A stretch of DNA of 64,000 nucleotides from Candidatus Poribacteria bacterium. GTDB taxonomy: Bacteria > Poribacteria > WGA-4E > WGA-3G. Shown piece after piece: positions 35,394 to 43,062 of the stretch. A model generated the notes under the pieces. The model did no database searches and was not told the DNA's origin. It saw only the letters and a program-made list of their open reading frames with translations. The DNA is taken from assembly GCA_003635195.1 (NCBI GenBank), contig PYIY01000156.1, positions 1-64,000 of the forward strand. Direction: 5' to 3'. The translations under genes and the position numbers were made by a program. Each line of letters opens with the position of its first letter. Position 1 is the stretch's first letter.

Positions 35394-35816
35394 AATTATT
35401 TGACTGGACGGTTTCTCTGTAGAACCGGATTTTTCAGTGTTCTGCTTTATCCTCAGAGAAGGTTTCACTTCTCGATGAAAAGTCTTTAGTTTTTATTCCA
35501 TAAAGGATACCCATTATCCTGACGCTTCACAACTTTATTTATGAACACCCTCATTTAGATACTCAATATTACTGCCCCGGTGCAAACAAAATCGTCCTGC
35601 ACTTTCGTATCGGTTCGCGTTTCTTCTTACATAACGCCCTCCATCACTATCTGCTTTGCAGCAATCTTGCCAACTTCCGACTAACGAGGTTTGGCACCCG
35701 TCCCCGCAAAATCGAAGATATTTGAAAACTTAACATGAAATAGACATACAATTGTCCAAAATTTAGAAATTTTAGAAAATTGTGAAATTTACCCTTAACT
35801 TTTTCGGTTTTATTTG
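35394..35816 (+). other. AT-rich gap left of the IS element
   Basis: No supported gene. A 73-codon stretch open at 35504-35725 lacks ATG, GTG or TTG and is not called. ATTGTCCAAAATTTAG near 35752 resembles the IS inverted repeat, and TTAACT-N16-TATAAT at 35795-35822 resembles a promoter whose -10 box is the IS target. Confidence 0.4.
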
Positions 35817-35824
35817 TATAATTA
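35817..35824. repeat. Left target-site duplication TATAATTA
   Basis: An 8-bp direct repeat identical to 37224-37231, directly abutting the IS inverted repeat on each side. Confidence 0.8.
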
Positions 35825-37223
35825 CTATAGTTTGGACAATATTGTAAAATTATGCTGCCTTGTTAAAAGGCAGGGGTGTATCGTCTTGAAAAGTAAGGCT
35901 AATATTTTGCGAGTTTGTTTTTTTTCTAAACTTCGCAGAAAATGACGCGACTGCCATTTGCGAGCGGAGATAAGCTACTCGCAAGCCTTGTGTAAGTTTC
36001 CTCGGGCGATACCAATGAATGCCGAGATGTTGACAGACCTTCTCAACACTTATCGGTTTCTGTGTCGTTTCTGGCATCAAGAATATCAACTTCGTCAAAG
36101 CCGCAGCGACGAAACTCAGTTGAACAAAACGATTGATGCTTTTCCGAGATTTGCTGCGATAGGCATCAAATCCGAAGTGCTGTTTGGCATCTCGAAAAGC
36201 GGTTTCTATTTGCCACCTTTGTTGATAGTATTCAACAATCTTCGGTATCTCAAGCATTAGATCTGTTGTAAAGACGCAGAAATACCGATACGGTTTTGAG
36301 GCTTTCGGGCGGTTTCGGATGATGACGAGTCGGACCTCGGCATCACACATCTTCGTCCGCACGACCTTTGAGGCGATCGAATAACTTTGACCACCTATGT
36401 CTACGAGAGTATACCGCAATCGGCGAATATCCAGACGGTCTCCGTACTTTCTCGGCCTCCCACGTTGACGGTGTTTTGGCGGTTTGGGTAAACGATAGAA
36501 AACGGCATTAGATTTCGCACGACATAAGATATGATGTCCGAAACTGCGTGCCATTGTAAAAACTTTTCGCCGTGCGAAGCCACGATCAAAGATGATAAGT
36601 CCCGGGACAATCTTTGAACAGATACGTTTCAACACCGCCTGACTTTTATCGCGGATCGTCTGCGGTGCGATGAGTTTCACCCAGACGGGGAATAGATGCC
36701 ACTGTGTCGCTGTCTGAGAAAGTAAACCTAACGCACCAAACTCGTGTCCGTAATGAAACTTCGATTGATTCACGCGATGCTTTTGATAACTGAAGTTGCC
36801 GAAAAAATGCAATCCCCATTGGGATTTGCCCGTCTTCAGTGCCTTAGTTTCATCATAGACATAAACCCAATCCTCAAAGAGATGTTGGATGCGTCTGATG
36901 AGAAGTGCGGCGACGGCATCGGCGTTCCATTTCCCCCGGGAAAGGAACTTCGGAAATGACCAATACTGGGTTTCCGAGGCACTCGATTGATAAAGTTCCG
37001 TCAGTGTGCCATTGCCTCTATTGGCGATGAAGCCGAAGATAAACGCTTGGAACACTGCGAAGTTTTGTTGATTGAATAAAGGCCGAAAATCCGATAGAAT
37101 ACCTTCTAAGCAGAAAAGGAGGTCCATTTTTTACATTCCTTTCAAAACAGTCGCGTGTTTATGAAAGGATACCTCTTTTTCTGCTTGCAAACACCTTAAT
37201 TCTTAAAATTGTCCAAACTATAG
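35825..37223 (-). mobile_element. Complete IS4-type insertion sequence, 1399 bp
   Basis: Bounded by perfect 16-bp inverted repeats CTATAGTTTGGACAAT (35825-35840) and its complement (37208-37223), flanked by the 8-bp duplication TATAATTA. It contains one transposase gene on the minus strand that fills most of it. The TSD forms the -10 part of a promoter-like sequence, so the element landed in, or prefers, TATAAT-like targets. Related end sequences occur at 37410, 37615 and 39350. Confidence 0.88.
35850..37127 (-). CDS. IS4-family-like DDE transposase
   Basis: 425 residues. Acidic triad candidates: D92 (VYVYDETKAL), D181 (LIIFDRGFARRK) and E308. The IS4 signature Y-2-R-3-E-6-K is exact: Y301, R304, E308, K315 in YQQRWQIETAFRDAK. 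A GRPRKYGDRLD basic insert lies between the second D and E. The gene is intact, with no frameshift, and its ATG is 81 nt from the right inverted repeat end. It is probably active or recently so. Confidence 0.88.
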   Translation of the reverse strand: MDLLFCLEGILSDFRPLFNQQNFAVFQAFIFGFIANRGNGTLTELYQSSASETQYWSFPKFLSRGKWNADAVAALLIRRIQHLFEDWVYVYDETKALKTGKSQWGLHFFGNFSYQKHRVNQSKFHYGHEFGALGLLSQTATQWHLFPVWVKLIAPQTIRDKSQAVLKRICSKIVPGLIIFDRGFARRKVFTMARSFGHHILCRAKSNAVFYRLPKPPKHRQRGRPRKYGDRLDIRRLRYTLVDIGGQSYSIASKVVRTKMCDAEVRLVIIRNRPKASKPYRYFCVFTTDLMLEIPKIVEYYQQRWQIETAFRDAKQHFGFDAYRSKSRKSINRFVQLSFVAAALTKLIFLMPETTQKPISVEKVCQHLGIHWYRPRKLTQGLRVAYLRSQMAVASFSAKFRKKTNSQNISLTFQDDTPLPFNKAA

Positions 37224-37231
37224 TATAATTA
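37224..37231. repeat. Right target-site duplication TATAATTA
   Basis: Matches 35817-35824 exactly. Confidence 0.8.
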
Positions 37232-38052
37232 TAAAACCTAAACTTTTAACGGTATGCACCCTTTTCAGCAAAAACTGTGTCTTTTAATTATAAAGGGACC
37301 TTTGATTTTTTATAAGTTTCAGAGAAAAGTAAACTCACAGAATATTAGCACCTCATTTCAGCAGAATACGACGCTGCCTTTTGACGAGGCTGCCTGAATG
37401 ATATAACATCGTCCAAACTTCCGTAAAATTTGGCATTTTTGATTTTTTTTTCTGATTTTTGGGTAATTTATGACATTTTTTTCATTTTATGCACGAAAAG
37501 TGGTAAAAAAAGGTGCTATATAAGATAGCGTTGGATGAATGTTTAGATTTAAGCGTTCATCTAATTGTTAAATTTTTTGCTTCCGATTGCGTAGCAAAAC
37601 CTTAACTTCTTAAAATTGTCCAAACTTTAGTATAATTAATGTGAGTTTGATAATAAAAATTGAAGTGTACACGTAGATTGGGGTGAGGTATGGGGTTGGT
37701 GCCTACCTATCTAATCTCCTCTATTTTCCCCCAGAACTATTCATTGGACGATCACAGCGCATATTTTTCGTGAAATTCCGAAAAAATATGGCATTTACTC
37801 TTAACTTTTCCGATTTCATTCTTATAATTAAAGTGGGATTTACGCATGCTGCTCTTTTGTAGCATAGGAAACCGTGGGTTTCCTGTGCCAAGAGAACAGC
37901 TGCGTTTTTTCCAAGAACCCCACTTAACAGTGTGTGCTAAAATCAAAATTGCGTAAGTCCTATACAATTTATCAAACTGAAGCAAGATACCATCTCTGGC
38001 CGAATAAAAGCATCCTGAAGGTACTTGAAAGCCTGAGAAAGGAGAGAGAAAA
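37232..38052 (+). other. AT-rich gap before the first sigma-54 activator, with IS-end relics
   Basis: No gene. Bases about 37598-37637 resemble the IS right end plus the TATAATTA target (TTAAAATTGTCCAAACTTTAG then TATAATTA, two parts), but no transposase is attached. A 12-bp hairpin GCATAGGAAACC-GTG-GGTTTCCTGTGC lies at 37862-37888, one wobble pair. TTGCGTAAGTCCTAT is at 37949-37963. A run of T-rich DNA (37430-37480) may be bent. Confidence 0.5.
37801..37828 (+). promoter_or_regulatory. Possible promoter upstream of the first sigma-54 activator
   Basis: TTAACT, 16-nt spacer, TATAAT. The same arrangement and much of the spacer (TTTTCGGTTTTATTTG versus TTTCCGATTTCATTCT) recur at 35795-35822. 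The leader to the ATG at 38053 would be about 218 nt and contains the 37862-37888 hairpin. Confidence 0.45.
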
Positions 38053-39210
38053 ATGAATGCTCATACCAGAGAAGATAAGTCTTGTGATCGGATGCCCTCC
38101 GAGAATCATACAGATTCTCCGATTCTACGGCAGCAGGAAAACGGTGTATTTGCGCTTATGGAAGCGGAAGCGTCACAAGGTGCATCCGTAAGGGATAAGT
38201 TGCAGGGGGATTACAGAGAGATCATTGGGAAAAGTCCACAGATCTTTAAAGTCCTGCAACAAATTGAGAATCTCGCGAATACACCGTTGAGGGTTCTGAT
38301 TTCTGGCAAAACGGGAACGGGTAAAGAAATGGTCGCGCGCGCCCTGCACAAAAACAGTGGCAGATCGGGAGAGATGATTTCTGTCAATTGTGCAGCGTTT
38401 CCAGAAAGCTTGCTGGAAAGTGAGTTATTTGGGCATGAGAAAGGTGCGTTTACGAGCGCAGATACACGTCATATTGGTAGGTTTGAAAGGGCAGACAAGG
38501 GTACACTATTCCTTGATGAAATTGGGGAGATGCCGCTTGCTATGCAACCGAAGTTGTTACGTGCGATTGAAGATGGCGAAATTGAACGCGTCGGCGGTGA
38601 AAAACCGGTTGCGGTGGATGTCCGAATTTTGGCAGCTACCAACCGAGATCTCGCAGAAGCTGTTAAAGACAAGACGTTTCGTGAAGACCTCTATTATCGG
38701 TTGAATATGGCATCTATCTCTCTACCAACATTGGTAGAACGGCAGGAGGATATTGAAGATTTGGTATTCTGCTTCCTTGAAAAACATCGAATGCTTGGAG
38801 GTTCGCAGTGCTCGTCTATCGCACTGAGTACATTGGCTCTTCTCAAAGATTATCCCTGGCCGGGAAATATACGAGAGTTGGAAAACGCCATTCAAGTGGC
38901 ATCTTGCTTTGTCAAAGGAGAGGTTCTCTTACCGGAGTATCTGCCAGAAAATATTCGGATGTATCAAAGGCGATCTGTGAGCATCTCTGGAGAAATTTCT
39001 ACACCTGAAGGCGAGCAAAAGGTAAGTGTTCCCCTCGGCACGACACTTAAGACGATGGAAGAAACTTTCATCCGTGAAACCTTGGCATGGCTTGACGAAA
39101 ATCGAACAAAAGCCGCGGAGGTATTGGGGGTTAGCATACGGACCTTGCAACGGAAGTTGAAAAAGCATCGTGCTTACGATCAATCCGAAGGGAAACGCAC
39201 GGAAAAGTGA
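38053..39210 (+). CDS. Sigma-54 enhancer-binding activator, receiver-less, GAFTSA variant
   Basis: 385 residues. No receiver, PAS or GAF domain: only about 55 disordered-looking residues precede the AAA+ domain. Walker A GKTGTGKE (85-92), sigma-54-contact loop GAFTSA (131-136, normally GAFTGA), Walker B GTLFLDE (150-156), YPWPGNIRELENAI, and a C-terminal Fis-type helix-turn-helix TKAAEVLGVSIRTLQRKLKK. GGAGAG precedes the ATG. The last ~10 codons (QSEGKRTEK) appear to come from an IS relic. Three palindromes and a -24/-12 promoter follow 230-350 nt downstream on the same strand, so this protein is the likely activator of the 39868-42033 operon. How its activity is controlled is not visible. 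Confidence 0.87.
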   Translation: MNAHTREDKSCDRMPSENHTDSPILRQQENGVFALMEAEASQGASVRDKLQGDYREIIGKSPQIFKVLQQIENLANTPLRVLISGKTGTGKEMVARALHKNSGRSGEMISVNCAAFPESLLESELFGHEKGAFTSADTRHIGRFERADKGTLFLDEIGEMPLAMQPKLLRAIEDGEIERVGGEKPVAVDVRILAATNRDLAEAVKDKTFREDLYYRLNMASISLPTLVERQEDIEDLVFCFLEKHRMLGGSQCSSIALSTLALLKDYPWPGNIRELENAIQVASCFVKGEVLLPEYLPENIRMYQRRSVSISGEISTPEGEQKVSVPLGTTLKTMEETFIRETLAWLDENRTKAAEVLGVSIRTLQRKLKKHRAYDQSEGKRTEK

Positions 39211-39366
39211 GAAGTTTTCTTTGTTGAATAAATGACGACAATCTGATAAAATCCTGCTTACACAAAAAAGGATGTCTAATTTTTATTTTCTTTCAGATGT
39301 TATTTTGTTTCTCAAAGGATACCTGCTTTTCGTCAGTTTAATTCATAAAGATTGTCCAGACTTTAG
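39178..39366 (-). pseudogene. Relic of a diverged IS4-type element (transposase 5' end plus terminal repeat)
   Basis: On the minus strand the DNA translates as LDILFCVSRILSDCRHLF, then NKENFSLFRAFPFGLIV, which lines up with the intact transposase N-terminus (MDLLFCLEGILSDFRPLF, then NQQNFAVFQAFIFGFIA). The outer end ATTGTCCAGACTTTAG (39351-39366) corresponds to the intact IS repeat. The rest of the transposase is gone. The relic overlaps the last codons of the sigma-54 activator gene. Confidence 0.7.
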
Positions 39367-39440
39367 TTATGAATTGGGGGTGTCCGTCCTTGGAGAATGA
39401 TTGTCTTTTGCGCGCCGAGGTGTATTATTTTTGGTAAATA

Positions 39441-39495
39441 CGTCAAAAATGGCGGGGTTAGGTGCGTCAAAAATGACGTATGCATCAAAATGACG
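39441..39495 (+). promoter_or_regulatory. Three tandem palindromic activator sites, cassette 1
   Basis: CGTCAAAAATGGCG (39441-39454), CGTCAAAAATGACG (39465-39478, perfect 5-bp arms) and CATCAAAATGACG (39483-39495). They lie 48-102 bp upstream of a -24/-12 promoter, the right place for enhancer-binding-protein sites. Two further direct copies of AATGGGTGTGG follow at about 39503 and 39522. Confidence 0.65.
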
Positions 39496-39542
39496 GGGTT
39501 CAGAATGGGTGTGGATCCAATAAATGGGTGTGGTTTCGCCAA

Positions 39543-39560
39543 TTGGCATGATATTTGCTA
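39543..39560 (+). promoter_or_regulatory. Sigma-54 (-24/-12) promoter, cassette 1
   Basis: TTGGCATGATATTTGCTA: GG at 39545-39546 and GC at 39557-39558 with the obligatory 10-nt separation; matches consensus TGGCACG-N4-TTGCW except one base. Predicted start about 39569, giving a ~300-nt leader to the ATG at 39868. It matches the cassette-2 promoter at 17 of 18 bases. Confidence 0.82.
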
Positions 39561-39867
39561 ATACTACTTAAGTAGTGTTGGAAAAAAGGACATAAAGTCA
39601 GCAGGATCTGAATGCAATGCGCAAGTCATGATATATTTCATATTGTGCTTCCTTATTGTGTTTCAGAGTCCCTAATTGAATCTTATGTTTAGTGTTTAGT
39701 TTTGGAACTATCTCAAATTATTATGACCTTAACGGGAACTATCAATCCTTGGGTTTATAAGCGCACGATGAGATTGGTTTGTAGCAGGATCTATTAGTTT
39801 GTGGCTTTATGGAATAAGATCCCTTTACATCAAACTTACGTTAGACAAATAAGGAGAAAGAAAAGAG

Positions 39868-40413
39868 ATGACACATCAACCGAAAAGGGCGGTTGCTTTA
39901 CTACTCTTGTTCACATTTGCAGCCGTTCATATGTTCACGCCTCTTGCGAATACCCACATGATTTGTGGTGGCTGCCCCTGGGAAGGCCAGTCCGGGGTCT
40001 GCCAATATTGTTACACGGATCACCCCGAAGGGAGCCATGGCACGTTTCATCCGTGTGGTGTTCATCTGACATCGGTACCCGGCGATCATACGCTCCAAGC
40101 GAGTTGCCCGGAGACCAATAGTCAGGGACGGAGTTGCACGGTGACGAGTTTCTACGCCTGTGACGGTCATAGTCATTCGTTTCCGACGACCCAGGAAGAA
40201 TGCGATGAAGCAAAAGAGAGTTGTGAAAATGCCAAAAAGTCAGCAACTAACGCAAGGAACCGAGCAATCTTCACTTGTGGTGTTGCTGCAATTGAACCCT
40301 CTCCAGCAGGAGAACTTGGATGTGTTCTTGCTCTGGCATACGCTGCTGGAGTGGCAGCATACGCGGAAGGGGTTTGTATGAACGCAGATGACATATGCAG
40401 GCGTGTACAGTAG
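39868..40413 (+). CDS. Secreted cysteine-rich protein of unknown function
   Basis: 181 residues with a signal peptide (KRAVALLLLFTFAAVHMFTPLA). The mature part has at least 12 Cys (CGGC, CQYCY, CGVH, CPE, CTV, ACDGH, ECDEAKESCENAK, CGVA, CVL, VCMNADDIC) and many His in the first half, which suggests a disulfide-rich or metal-binding exported protein; the C-terminal 50 residues are Ala-rich. AAGGAG precedes the ATG by about 10 nt. It is the first gene after the sigma-54 promoter. No family recognised. Confidence 0.7.
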   Translation: MTHQPKRAVALLLLFTFAAVHMFTPLANTHMICGGCPWEGQSGVCQYCYTDHPEGSHGTFHPCGVHLTSVPGDHTLQASCPETNSQGRSCTVTSFYACDGHSHSFPTTQEECDEAKESCENAKKSATNARNRAIFTCGVAAIEPSPAGELGCVLALAYAAGVAAYAEGVCMNADDICRRVQ

Positions 40414-40469
40414 CGTTCTAATAGAAACGCATCACCTCTTCTTTGTTGCGTAAAACAAATTGCGTCCTT

Positions 40470-40503
40470 AGTAGATAGGTTGTGTTTACATAACTTATCT
40501 ACT
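40470..40503 (+). terminator. Inter-cistronic hairpin in cassette 1
   Basis: AGTAGATAGGTT (40470-40481) pairs with AACTTATCTACT (40492-40503): 12 bp with one G-U, 10-nt loop. There is no proper T-run (CTCTATACTTTT follows), so it is either a weak terminator or an mRNA-stabilising stem that would favour expression of the first gene. Confidence 0.5.
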
Positions 40504-40525
40504 CTCTATACTTTTAGGAGTCCCC

Positions 40526-41752
40526 ATGAAACGCCATCAAATTGTAGCGGTCATCGGTGGTATCTTTGGCTATCTACTATCGATCCAGCAAGCCTTTTTT
40601 AGCCAACAGCCATATGCGGCACTTCTGACTTTCATCTTCGTCTCTATTGTAGTTGTATCAACCTTTTTTAAAAAAGATAAAATGTATCCATCCTGGAGAG
40701 GCCCTCGTTTTGTATACATCGTTTTAGGTTTTGTATGCCTCCTTTTTATCCTTTGGATTGATTTCAGCGGAAAAGATAAGATTATTCTCCCCGTGCAGAC
40801 ACAGGTATCTGGTAAAGAGGTATCTGGTAAAGAGGTATCTGATAAGGAGGTGTCTGATAAGGAGGTGTCTGATCCAACAGTCGGCCCTGAGGTAGTAGAT
40901 GTTCCAGAGGGAGCCCCCCTGCGGGATAGGATCGTCAGTGTCTTAATTGACAGTGACTTGAAGGAGCAGATAAAAGAGGGCGCCGCTGCTGGAAAGATGC
41001 CGGAACCCCTTACATCACTCTCAAAGTTCCAAGAATATCTCGTGGCGCAAGGGATGACAGAATACAAGGACCTTGATCTTACAAATCACTATCAAAAAGT
41101 ATTCCAAAAATACTTTCCCGGGAAGGTGCCTTCCGATATGGACACGGAGATGAAAGCACAATTAATGGAGAACATACTGGAGATGGGATACGAAGCAGGA
41201 CGGGTAGCATTTCAGAATGTCCCAGAAAACGCAATCTGGCTTGTGGCTCGCTTCGACCCTATGGGGGAGGAACTGGGGCGGTGGACAGATTTAGTCCTCG
41301 CTGACGACTTTGGAGCCATTGTGACCTCTGACGAAATAGCCATACCCTCTCCAAGACAGGCAACCATAACCTCGCCATCTCCGAAAGACACCGAGTTCCC
41401 CATTCCGCTGACACAATCCCTCCCTGTTGAGGGGTCATTGGAAGATCAAGATCCTATGGAAACGGCAAAAAAAAATGACCCCGTAAATCTGCAGCCCACG
41501 GACAGAACAGCAGCTGAAGCTGCACGTGCCGAAGCAACACTTATAAAGTGGCTTAACGCGCAAGACTGGGATGACGTGCTTTCAGAAGAAATAGGTGATC
41601 CGCGTTTTACACCACAGCAACTCCACTCTGCATTGGAAATCATCAACCGTTATGGTCCTGAAGAAGGGTTACGCAGAATTAAGGAATCAGACCCCGCTGT
41701 TGCAAAACACCTTGAACGCTTCATTGATAAAAACAGGAGATCCATTAAGTGA
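40526..41752 (+). CDS. Membrane protein with VS(G/D)KE repeats, unknown function
   Basis: 408 residues: three hydrophobic segments (about 5-25, 28-47, 64-84), then a tandem repeat VSGKE-VSGKE-VSDKE-VSDKE-VSD (94-116), a helical domain, a long Pro/Ser/Thr linker and a C-terminal helical part rich in charged residues. AGGAG precedes the ATG. It overlaps the next gene by GTGA. No family recognised; the topology suggests a large extra-membrane domain. Confidence 0.65.
   Translation: MKRHQIVAVIGGIFGYLLSIQQAFFSQQPYAALLTFIFVSIVVVSTFFKKDKMYPSWRGPRFVYIVLGFVCLLFILWIDFSGKDKIILPVQTQVSGKEVSGKEVSDKEVSDKEVSDPTVGPEVVDVPEGAPLRDRIVSVLIDSDLKEQIKEGAAAGKMPEPLTSLSKFQEYLVAQGMTEYKDLDLTNHYQKVFQKYFPGKVPSDMDTEMKAQLMENILEMGYEAGRVAFQNVPENAIWLVARFDPMGEELGRWTDLVLADDFGAIVTSDEIAIPSPRQATITSPSPKDTEFPIPLTQSLPVEGSLEDQDPMETAKKNDPVNLQPTDRTAAEAARAEATLIKWLNAQDWDDVLSEEIGDPRFTPQQLHSALEIINRYGPEEGLRRIKESDPAVAKHLERFIDKNRRSIK
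40805..40873 (+). repeat. 15-bp tandem repeat, 4.6 copies, in frame
   Basis: Unit GTATCTGGTAAAGAG; copies 1-2 are identical, copies 3-4 have GATAAG. It encodes the VS(G/D)KE array of the membrane protein. Whole-unit gain or loss would keep the frame. Confidence 0.85.
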
Positions 41753-42033
41753 AAGACACTCATTTTTTATACATCATCGCGGTATTGGCTGTTGTTGGAA
41801 TCACAACGGTGTTTATTGCTTACGCAACGGACACGCTCCCGAAGTATACCCCAAAAGTGATTTCTTCGTCTCCGCCCAAACTCACAACCCAAAAGAAAAA
41901 CTGTGGATGCTGCGCAGAGAAAATAGACGCATATAGCCAAAAGATGAAGCAGCAGATATTGGAGATCGAAGGTGGTGAGGCGAAATGGGTTGAGGCGATA
42001 TTGACTGAAATTGTTGATAATTATAACAGGTAA
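41749..42033 (+). CDS. Small membrane-anchored protein with CGCC motif
   Basis: 94 residues: N-terminal anchor (FLYIIAVLAVVGITTVFIAYA), a Pro/Lys linker, then KKNCGCCAEKIDAYSQKMKQQILEIEGGEAKWVEAILTEIVDNYNR. CGCC could be a disulfide or metal site. The GTG start (41749) overlaps the previous stop. Third gene of the sigma-54 operon; family unknown. Confidence 0.6.
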   Translation: MKDTHFLYIIAVLAVVGITTVFIAYATDTLPKYTPKVISSSPPKLTTQKKNCGCCAEKIDAYSQKMKQQILEIEGGEAKWVEAILTEIVDNYNR

Positions 42034-42265
42034 GCGTCCTTGTCCCTTCCTGTCATAAGAAAGGAAATGACACCAGCACCACGATTTTGGATGACCCCAC
42101 CCCTTAAAATGTGCGAGAAAGGGGCAGGTGGAGGATTGTCCCTACGCAGGGACGTTTGGAAAGTGGGACGGAGATGACAGTTAACAAGGGAAAACACCTT
42201 GATAAAGGAAAGTGAAATTTGCGCTTTAGGGTCTGACTCTGTTCCTATATTTCATTGGGAAGACG

Positions 42266-43006
42266 TTATTCAATCTCGTAAACGAGGGTGACGTTTATGG
42301 TGACGGTGAGTTCTCCGGCTTGGATGGGGGTTGCGCTGCGAGCTCCATCATCGGCAGCGAACTCAGCAGTCTCAGCATAAGCGATCGGGGGCCCCGTAGT
42401 GCGCGTCGTCTCTGAGATGGTGATCGGTTTTCCGAGCGTAACACCGCTTGCTTCAGCTAAGGTTTGCGCCTTCACTTTGGCATCTTTTACAGCTAAGACA
42501 CGCGCCTGCGCCTGCAATGGTGTCGGATCCTCAATCATAAATTGGATTGAGTCTACAACGATAATATCTCCACCGGCTCTAGTAGCGTCGTCAATTATAT
42601 CGCTAAGCGTTTCAAGGTCTCGGACCTTCGCGCGAACGCTATTGTTTACCCTGTAACCCCGCAGCACGCGCCCCTCATCCGTCCAATCATATTGGGGATA
42701 GATGCTAAAATTCTCCGTTTGGATGTCATTTTCAGCGATATCGTTGGCTTTCAGAGCGTCTATCACTGCTGTCATCGCGCTTGCAGCTGCCTCGCGCGCT
42801 GCCTCGACCGTCTCTTTCTCAACAGATACACCCAAGTAAAGCGTCGCTATATCCGGTTCACCTGTGACCGAGCCGCTTCCATTAACGTGAATACTCCTGC
42901 TCTCCGGTGCTGGAAACAGTGGTGACACGATTTGTTGCTCACACCCAGCGAGAAGTATAACGAGCAGCGAACCAAAACTTAAAAACAAGCATTTAAATTT
43001 ATTCAT
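42266..43006 (-). CDS. SIMPL-domain (DUF541) lipoprotein
   Basis: 246 residues with a lipobox (SLLVILLAGC, Cys22) and the SIMPL pattern: IHVNGSGSVTGEPDIATLYLGVSVEKETVEAAREAAASAMTAVIDALKANDI, IQTENFSIYPQYDW, GYRVNNSVRAKVRDLETLSDIIDDATRAGGDIIVVDSIQF. Known: BP26/YggE-type proteins form periplasmic channel-like rings linked to oxidative stress. Last gene of the Gld-like ABC operon, after a 56-nt gap. Confidence 0.85.
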   Translation of the reverse strand: MNKFKCLFLSFGSLLVILLAGCEQQIVSPLFPAPESRSIHVNGSGSVTGEPDIATLYLGVSVEKETVEAAREAAASAMTAVIDALKANDIAENDIQTENFSIYPQYDWTDEGRVLRGYRVNNSVRAKVRDLETLSDIIDDATRAGGDIIVVDSIQFMIEDPTPLQAQARVLAVKDAKVKAQTLAEASGVTLGKPITISETTRTTGPPIAYAETAEFAADDGARSATPIQAGELTVTINVTLVYEIE

Positions 43007-43062
43007 GGTAAATCCCTTTTAATGCAGCATCTCTGCCGCGATTTCTATATCTCATAAGTTCA

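Noticed and set aside
35504..35725. 73-codon open stretch left of the IS element
   Set aside because: No ATG, GTG or TTG start, no family resemblance, and such a length can arise by chance in this composition.
39868..40413. Metallothionein-like or conotoxin-like identity for the Cys/His-rich secreted protein
   Set aside because: Cysteine spacing matches no pattern I know; calling a family would be invention.
42138..42153. GTCCCT-ACGC-AGGGAC as terminator between convergent genes
   Set aside because: Only six base pairs and no T-run; it more likely belongs to the GTCCCGTAGGGAC repeat family.
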